Below, piece after piece: positions 58,526 to 64,000 of a stretch of DNA of 64,000 nucleotides. The position numbers and the translations under genes are program-made. The notes under the pieces are model-generated. The model made no database searches. It was not told the origin of the DNA and saw only the letters and a program-made list of their open reading frames with translations. Every line of letters begins with the position of its first letter. Position 1 is the first letter of the stretch. Location of the stretch: NCBI GenBank assembly GCA_014925825.1, contig JACGCK010000112.1, positions 92,429 through 156,428 on the forward strand, written 5' to 3'. The stretch is from Pholiota molesta. Its lineage: Eukaryota > Basidiomycota > Agaricomycetes > Agaricales > Strophariaceae.

Positions 58526-61500
58526 ATGCCTCCGAAAAACCAGAATGCCCATACCTGGACCACTCCTGAGCAACGTGCTTTTCTGAATGCTCGCTTGCCT
58601 GAGTATATCGAAATTCACTCTCATGCGAAGCCGAAATACATTATTTTTTGGGCGCAGCTAAGAGAGGCCTGGTTTAAAGAATATCCGGAGATCCAGATTT
58701 TATTTCCCGACATAGCCACCGACGCGGATCTGAGCATTGATCAACGCAAGGAGCTCACAAAGGCGGTTCAGGTCCGCATCGATGTAAGCCGTTATTTGCT
58801 TTGAGCCGCTTGCTGGTCCTGACTTTCTTGATTGAATCTAGCAAATCATAAGATGGTTTCGGTGGCAGGCCAGCAAAACTACTCTCATTAGTGGGAGACG
58901 AGGACGTCGACAGCCCCATGTTATGGCACTCGATGGTTCTAAAGATACACGTGCATTGAAGCCGGAAGAAATGTACTCTAGAACCTACAAGGATAACATA
59001 AAGCCACGTACTAAAGAGCTGATCGAAGAAATGAAGTTAGAGCATAACGGCACACTTCCACCTGGTGGTGCCCTGATTTGTCACAATAAGGCGGCCAAGG
59101 AAATCTACGATGCCGAGACTAGCGAGGTGAAAGCGGAGATAACAGCGAAGATAGAGGAACAGGTGAAATTGAAGATCGAAGACGAATCAGACGGACAAGA
59201 GCGAACACCTCAGCAGTACCTCGAGTAAGTCATTTTTGAAGTCTTCACAATTTCTGTGCTGATAAAATTCGATTAGATCTATTCATTCGGCAGGACCTTA
59301 TATCGATACGCACCTCCGTCACCTTGCCGAGAAAACAGGATGGTCATTTTCGGTTTTGATGGGTGGGCCCCAGCCCAATACCAATGGTGAAATCGCAATA
59401 GCAAGGTTTGGAATATTTTCGTATCCTTCCAGCTTTATAAATAATTCATTGTTTTCTTTTCTAGTTGGCACGTAGGGAAAACACCACTTGGCTCTGATTT
59501 TGGGATGACTCCTGGTTTCGATGCCAATTATATGAAGCCCTATACGGCGTTTCTCAAAGTCGTTTACCGTTAGTTCTCTGCTAAGAGTGATGCTGAATAT
59601 TGTTTGGGCTAATAATGGATATTGATCTTAGCTGAGTCGGTGAGGAATGCTCGCTCAATCGGAGGGGCGAATAGCAAGAATGATGACAGCGACAATGACA
59701 ATGATAGCGGTAAGTACCTATAGTTATTTTATTTTATCCCTACTTAGCCACTAACCTATGAATTTAGAGGACGACAACAAACCCGCTGGTGCAGCACGCA
59801 CAGTTCTCCCACGCATGACATCTTGCTCTCTGAACTCCCCATCACCTCAGATCGACCGTCCCATTGCCCCTACCCCTGCTCCTAAGGTTAACGTCGATGA
59901 GGCATCGTTGAGTAAGCACATCATGCCTTGACATTTACATGTCTTCAGTTGCTGACTGGCTTTCGCAGAATTGCAGGGGGGGCCGGCGCAGTCGGACATC
60001 ATCGCCATTCATCATGGTGCAACACATGTCGTCCCGAACCAGCAGGGTGTTCTCCATACTGGCCATACTGCATATGCCATTCCGGATGGTGCAACACAGA
60101 TTCCTCGTCACGCTGGGGGCTTACAAGAAGGCGGGACTTTCGGTCAGACGGGTGCGACACACACCGTGCTTCAGTCTAGCAAGGCATGGGGTCTGGGCTT
60201 TCCAACAGTAAGTGAGCGCCTATTATGTTTCATCCAATGCTAATTGTAGCTGGTCCCAGGCTCTGGCGCCCCTTTGGACGCTTATGGTGTTTACGGTGGT
60301 GCAACACAGACCACTCCCCTTATGACGAGCTTACAAGGAGGTGGAAGCGGTGTTCCCAGTAAGTCTTTGTCCATATGTTTTTGACAATGCTAATCAGAGT
60401 TCATTCCAGATTCCGATGCTTCCATGGGCATGTACACCGATCATGCAGGTTCAACACAGATCTCTCGCTTCGCAGGTTTGCAGAGCGGAACTTACGGCCA
60501 GCTGGGTGCAACACAGTACGTACCTCAGTCAGGATATGGCATGACGCATGGGCTTCGTAACAGTAAGTGATAGTTCGTTTCGTTCATATAATACTAATGT
60601 GAGTTTATCCTACTTAGATTCCGGCCTTTCTTTGGCTACGGGCGGCGTCCAAGGTGGTGCAACACAGATTAATCCCCTTTTTCCAGGCTTGGAAGGAGGC
60701 GGCGTTCAAGTGGTGCAACACAGGTTAATCCCCTTTTTCCAGGCTTGGAAGGAGGAGGATCCTACGCTCCGTCAGGTGTCACACAATATCTGCCTCCCAA
60801 CACCGATTTCATCTCAATGACGCCACGCGACCCATTAGAGCAGTCATTGTTCGAAATACTGCATTATCTGATCAAACCTACCCTGGTCAGCTTATGCTTC
60901 CGCCGGACCGTGGGGAAGGCTCGTACAACCCTCAGGGGACAAGCAATATTCACGACTTCGACTTCGATTATCCAGCAATGGCGGCCCAATTCAACAACAG
61001 CAATCATAGCTCGTACAACACTCAGGGTGCAAACAATGTCGACGACTTTGATTACGCATCAATGGCAGCCCAATGCGACAACGCTAGCTCGTACAACGCT
61101 CGGGGCGCAAGCAATGCCAACGACTCCTTCAATAACACACCATCGGCAACCCACCTCAACAACCTTCCACCCGTCGTGGCATCTGACATGTCTTTACCGG
61201 TGGCCACATCATTCTCTACTCCTCTTGTTTCCACATTATCTTCCTCGTCATCTTCAGCACTTCTGCCTCCTCCAGCTGTCAAGGCTACTTTGGGCAATCC
61301 GACAGTGAGCATCGTCTCTTCGGCCAGTGCCTCTGCCCCAGCACCGCTGGCAGATGTCTCTCATTTGATGAATACGAGCGAGAATGATCCACATGACATA
61401 GGCGAGGCTCGTCGCTCAACACGTCCGGTGGTTCCTTCAAAGCGAGCGGAACTATTGAACAAGATCGGAGAAAACGTCAAGATGCCAGCCCCGGGGAAAG

Positions 61501-62214
61501 AAAACGTCCCTTCTTCGGATCCTCCTTCTTGGGTCGTACTCGCTAATGCTCATCTTCTGTCACGCGATCTTGGAAGCGATTGGAAAGTGTTGTTGAGGCA
61601 TGGTTTGCATTAGAGGAGAAGCTGGGCTATAGTGATAAGGTATGTCTCTGAAATCGGGTAACGTGCATCGTGTTCATAATTAATTTATATCTAGAACACC
61701 TTGCCGGCCATATCCCTTCGTCCTGAAGAATGGTTGAAATGGGCGCTCAAGTCACGCCACGGGGTTCGGCGCTATGATTCTATTCCCTTGATCGCAGATT
61801 CGGCTGAACTCGGAATTGCGATCGTGAAGTGGTGGCATGCAATGCAACCAGACTTCCGCAAGAGTGATAAAGACATGCCTTCCCCAACATATGTCGCCAG
61901 TGATGGTTCGCTTTGGGACCCTCTAAGAAAGGGTGGGCCTAATGGCTTTGTTTCGATCATGACGTTGGTAGTGTGGTGGGGTCGTGCGCTCGCTGATCGA
62001 CCTTTTTATGAGGAAGATAGCACTGCTAGGTGGCGGGAAATGATAGTTGACATGACGCAATGCTTGCTTGCGATCATCTCCACAACCACTGTTGCGCAGA
62101 AACGAAAGGCGACGGCAGGAAAGGAAAACGACCCAAAGCGGTAAGCTCTTTTTTTATTGTGTTGGATTTCATCTCATTATTTCCCCCTCTGTTTCTAGCC
62201 TTCGAGCGGAATAA
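58526..62214 (+). CDS. Large KDZ partner protein with GATQ repeats (frame broken three times)
   Basis: Exons 58526-58783, 58842-59224, 59277-59405, 59465-59568, 59632-59709, 59768-59911, 59969-60207, 60250-60358, 60398-60562, 60618-61639, 61695-62140 and 62199-62214. The N-terminal domain (TWTTPEQRAFLNARLPEY, EAWFKEYPE, QIIRWFRWQ) and C-terminal domain (LEEKLGYSD, RPEEWLKWALKSR, GIAIVKWW, GPNGFVSIMTLVVWWG) belong to a protein type that commonly accompanies KDZ transposases. Its role is unproven. Between them lies a low-complexity region with repeated GATQ/GATH. Exon 10 changes frame at ~60,711, ~60,830-60,890 and ~61,587, each equal to the loss of one base (AAAA read as AAA would explain the last). 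The gene is either newly disabled or misassembled. Confidence 0.65.
60017..60784 (+). repeat. In-frame GTGCAACAC repeats encoding Gly-Ala-Thr-Gln/His
   Basis: Exact GTGCAACAC at 60,017, 60,089, 60,299, 60,506, 60,657 and 60,713. Variants are GTGCGACAC (60,152), GTTCAACAC (60,449) and GTGTCACAC (60,776). Each is preceded by G and read GGT GCA ACA CAG/CAT (allowing for the frame slip before 60,713). It is the same 9-mer that fills both ends of the transposon, in the orientation of the left end. Confidence 0.9.
60647..60760 (+). repeat. 57-bp tandem duplication inside the partner gene
   Basis: GTCCAAGGTGG (60,647) and GTTCAAGTGG (60,704) begin two copies that share GTGCAACACAG, TTAATCCCCTTTTTCCAGG and CTTGGAAGGAGG. 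The second copy lacks one G (AAGGTGG versus AAGTGG), which causes the first frame slip. Confidence 0.85.
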
Positions 62215-62428
62215 GGTTCAGTTTTTCTCATCTAAGTGGTAAATCTATGGACTATATTCGCTTTTTTGAATCTCTTGTTGTATGATGTGCCCGTCATCTT
62301 GTGGCCTTATCTTGTTGTACGATTTGTTCGCGTCATTTGTATTGATATAATTGAAATTATGTTGTTCTTATTTCATAGACTCAGAGGGCAGTATGGAATT
62401 GGAATTTTCAAGCGCGTTACAAGGCCAG

Positions 62429-63866
62429 TGTTGCACAAGTCTATCTAGCACAGAGTGTACGGGCGCCCAATAACGTGGGGGTAGAGTATACTACTGCACA
62501 ACATTGGCGACGTATTGCACCACTAGAACAGTGGGCGGAAGTGTTGCACAATTTCTGAAGTATTGCACAATGCACGCGAACGTTGGGAGGAACCCGTTGT
62601 TGCACAAACGCTCGGCGAGGGTTGAACCACTCGGGAGGCGCTCGGGAAGGCGCTGATAAGAGAGTGTTGCACCACGCGAACATCGGGCGGTTCCAGTGTT
62701 GCACAAACTCCGAGTATTGCACCACTCACACAGAGTGTACGTGGAGAATTGTACCAGGCGCCCAATAACGTGGGGGTAGAGTACACTGTTGCACAACATT
62801 GGCGACGTATTGCACCACTAGAACGGTGAGCGGAGGACAGTGTTGCACAACATCTGCAAGTATTGCACAATGCGCGCGAACATTGGGAGGAACCCAGTAT
62901 TGCACAAATGCTCGGCGAGGGTTGCACCACTTGGGAGGCGCTCGGGAAGGTGCTGATAAGACAATGTTGCACCACATGAACATCGGGCGGTTCCAGTGTT
63001 GCACAAACCCGGAGTATTGCACCACTCCGAATCGGCAGGCGCTCCGATGCGGAAAGACGTTGAGTATTGCACAACTTCGCTAAAGTATTGCACAAACACC
63101 GACTCTGTTGCACCACTCGGGAAGCACACAGAAAGGTGGTGAATCGGATAATATTGCACAACTTCATTTGACCAAGAGTGTTGCACAAAGAATTGTGCAA
63201 CACTCTAAGAGTGGTGCAACATATATCATTGCACATGTCGCACAGGCGGGCATCTTGGGGTAAGTGTTGCACAATTTATGAAGCAAGACTAAAATTAGAG
63301 CAGTAGACGTTCGAACCGTAAAGTAGTATTTCTTTTCTTATGTTACACGCTATGTATATTACGGTTGTGGTGAATGATGTTGAAATACAGATCTCGTACA
63401 TACTGGAACACCTGCCCAAGCAATGGCGGGGCAGGCGAAGGGGTGGGGGGGGACATATTATGCCGGGAAACACGCGACAAGCACCTAGGAACCATCATGA
63501 TCGATCGGCGCTCGATTGGACCATAGGCCAATGCGAGCCACTGCAAAGCGCGCGCGCGCGCGATGAACTGGGCCGCATGTATTTTTAGGATCAAGGAGAA
63601 AACATGGGGAGCGCGTCACATTAATATTGATGCGACATGATGCGCGCTGATGCGTGCACGGGAGAGACCCCGGAATTGGGCAAGGGTGGTGCAACACAGT
63701 AGGGCGCGGTATTGCACCACTGTCCACAGAGGGAGGGACAGAAGTGTTGCACAATAGTGTTGGTGGGGGACGGGCACCAGCAGGGCAGGAGTAGTGCAAT
63801 AATTCTGTATAATGATAAGGTCTTCTTGCAAAAACAATCTGTATATATTACAAAGGAATGTTGCAC
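62429..63866 (-). repeat. Right terminal inverted repeat of the KDZ element
   Basis: About 30 copies of (G/A)TTGCAC, the reverse complement of GTGCAA(C/T), between 62,429 and 63,866. Only four or five are in the opposite orientation. It is longer than the left end because of an internal tandem duplication. Confidence 0.85.
62462..63025. repeat. 295-bp tandem duplication within the right terminal repeat
   Basis: GGCGCCCAATAACGTGGGGG occurs at 62,462 and 62,757. The following ~270 bp are alike (GGCGACGTATTGCACCACTA, GGGAGGAACCC, CTCGGCGAGGGTT, ATCGGGCGGTTCCAGTGTTG). Confidence 0.85.
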
Positions 63867-64000
63867 AATATTGGCTGGTACGGCTGTGGTTATCTCCAAA
63901 CACGATTGAGAAGCGAGAATACATCGCTATCGATATGAAGTATCAGTCACGAGCATATGAACTCGCTGGAGTGCTTTTGCTGACTCGGAAGGGAACATTT
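63867..64000. other. Right flank of the transposon
   Basis: 134 bp of unique sequence up to the window end. It has no similarity to the left flank and no gene visible. Confidence 0.5.

Larger units (their letters stand above)
49930..63866. mobile_element. KDZ-class DNA transposon, ~13.9 kb, with long terminal inverted repeats
   Basis: The ends are long inverted repeats. Left, starting GTGCAATATTCC at 49,930, matches the reverse complement of the right end, GTGCAACATTCC ending at 63,866. Similarity continues through distinctive blocks: TTATCATTATACAG, TGCCCTGCTGGTGCCCGTCC, CCAATTCCGGGGTCTCTCCC, AAAATACATGCGGCCCAG, a (CG)n run, ATCGATCATGATGG and TTAGTCTTGCTTCATAA. Inside are a CxC2/KDZ transposase (minus) and four further genes. 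The transposase family (Kyakuja-Dileera-Zisupton) is established in basidiomycetes. I see no matching target-site duplication (left flank CCAGGGTA, right flank AATATTGG), so the exact ends could be off by a few bases or the flanks have changed. Confidence 0.85.

Noticed and set aside
62429..63866. Possible CRISPR array from many regularly repeated short words
   Set aside because: The repeats are only 7-9 bp, irregularly spaced, also inverted at the other end, and the genome is eukaryotic. They are transposon end motifs.
49920..63876. An 8-bp target-site duplication around the KDZ element
   Set aside because: The left (CCAGGGTA) and right (AATATTGG) flanks do not match, and shifting the borders by a few bases does not produce a match.

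Overview
The window looks like nuclear DNA of a mushroom-forming basidiomycete (Agaricomycetes). Genes are split by many short introns (about 45-75 bp, GT...CTNAY...AG), and the families present are typical of that group: a fungal MM3350/pRiA4b-like protein, a DUF6987-like protein, small secreted double-psi-barrel proteins, cyclopropane fatty acid synthase, and a KDZ-type DNA transposon. All exon structures given here were assembled by eye from the raw sequence. Family names rest on motifs recognised from general knowledge, not on database searches.

Layout. 0-17 kb holds mainly housekeeping genes on the + strand: an unknown protein, an MM3350-like protein, a tandem pair of expansin-like DPBB genes (the second has ACG where the first has ATG), EMC8/9, a full-length Rif1 with both PP1-docking motifs, and a GPI-anchored chitin deacetylase. 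17-34.5 kb is an unstable block. It holds four minus-strand copies of an unusual protein-kinase-like gene (copies 1 and 4 nearly identical), two decayed fragments of the Rif1 3' end, two other decayed genes, and an intact AIM9-like mitochondrial phosphotransferase. 34.9-47.3 kb holds an unknown five-exon gene, cyclopropane-fatty-acyl-phospholipid synthase, a DUF6987-like protein, a single-pass membrane protein and an MFS sugar porter. 48-49.5 kb has two clusters of a TGCGTGC short repeat beside the 3' remnant of an unknown gene.

49,930-63,866 is one KDZ-class transposon of about 13.9 kb with terminal inverted repeats of about 1 kb (left) and 1.4 kb (right). Both ends are packed with GTGCAA(C/T)AC, about 50 copies, mostly pointing inward. 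It encodes an apparently intact 1,064-residue CxC2/KDZ transposase, a divergent basic partner gene, an 85-residue protein, a 269-residue acidic proline/serine-rich protein, and a large partner gene of the type that commonly accompanies these elements.

The most striking observation is that the transposon's own end motif, GTGCAACAC, recurs in the exons of that partner gene. There it is always read in the same frame and encodes Gly-Ala-Thr-Gln/His, nearly always with the same synonymous codons. Other notable points are two candidate micro-exons of 1 and 2 nt (cyclopropane synthase and chitin deacetylase). There is also a set of single-base (-1) frame breaks, mostly beside short homopolymers, which may be assembly errors and not real mutations.
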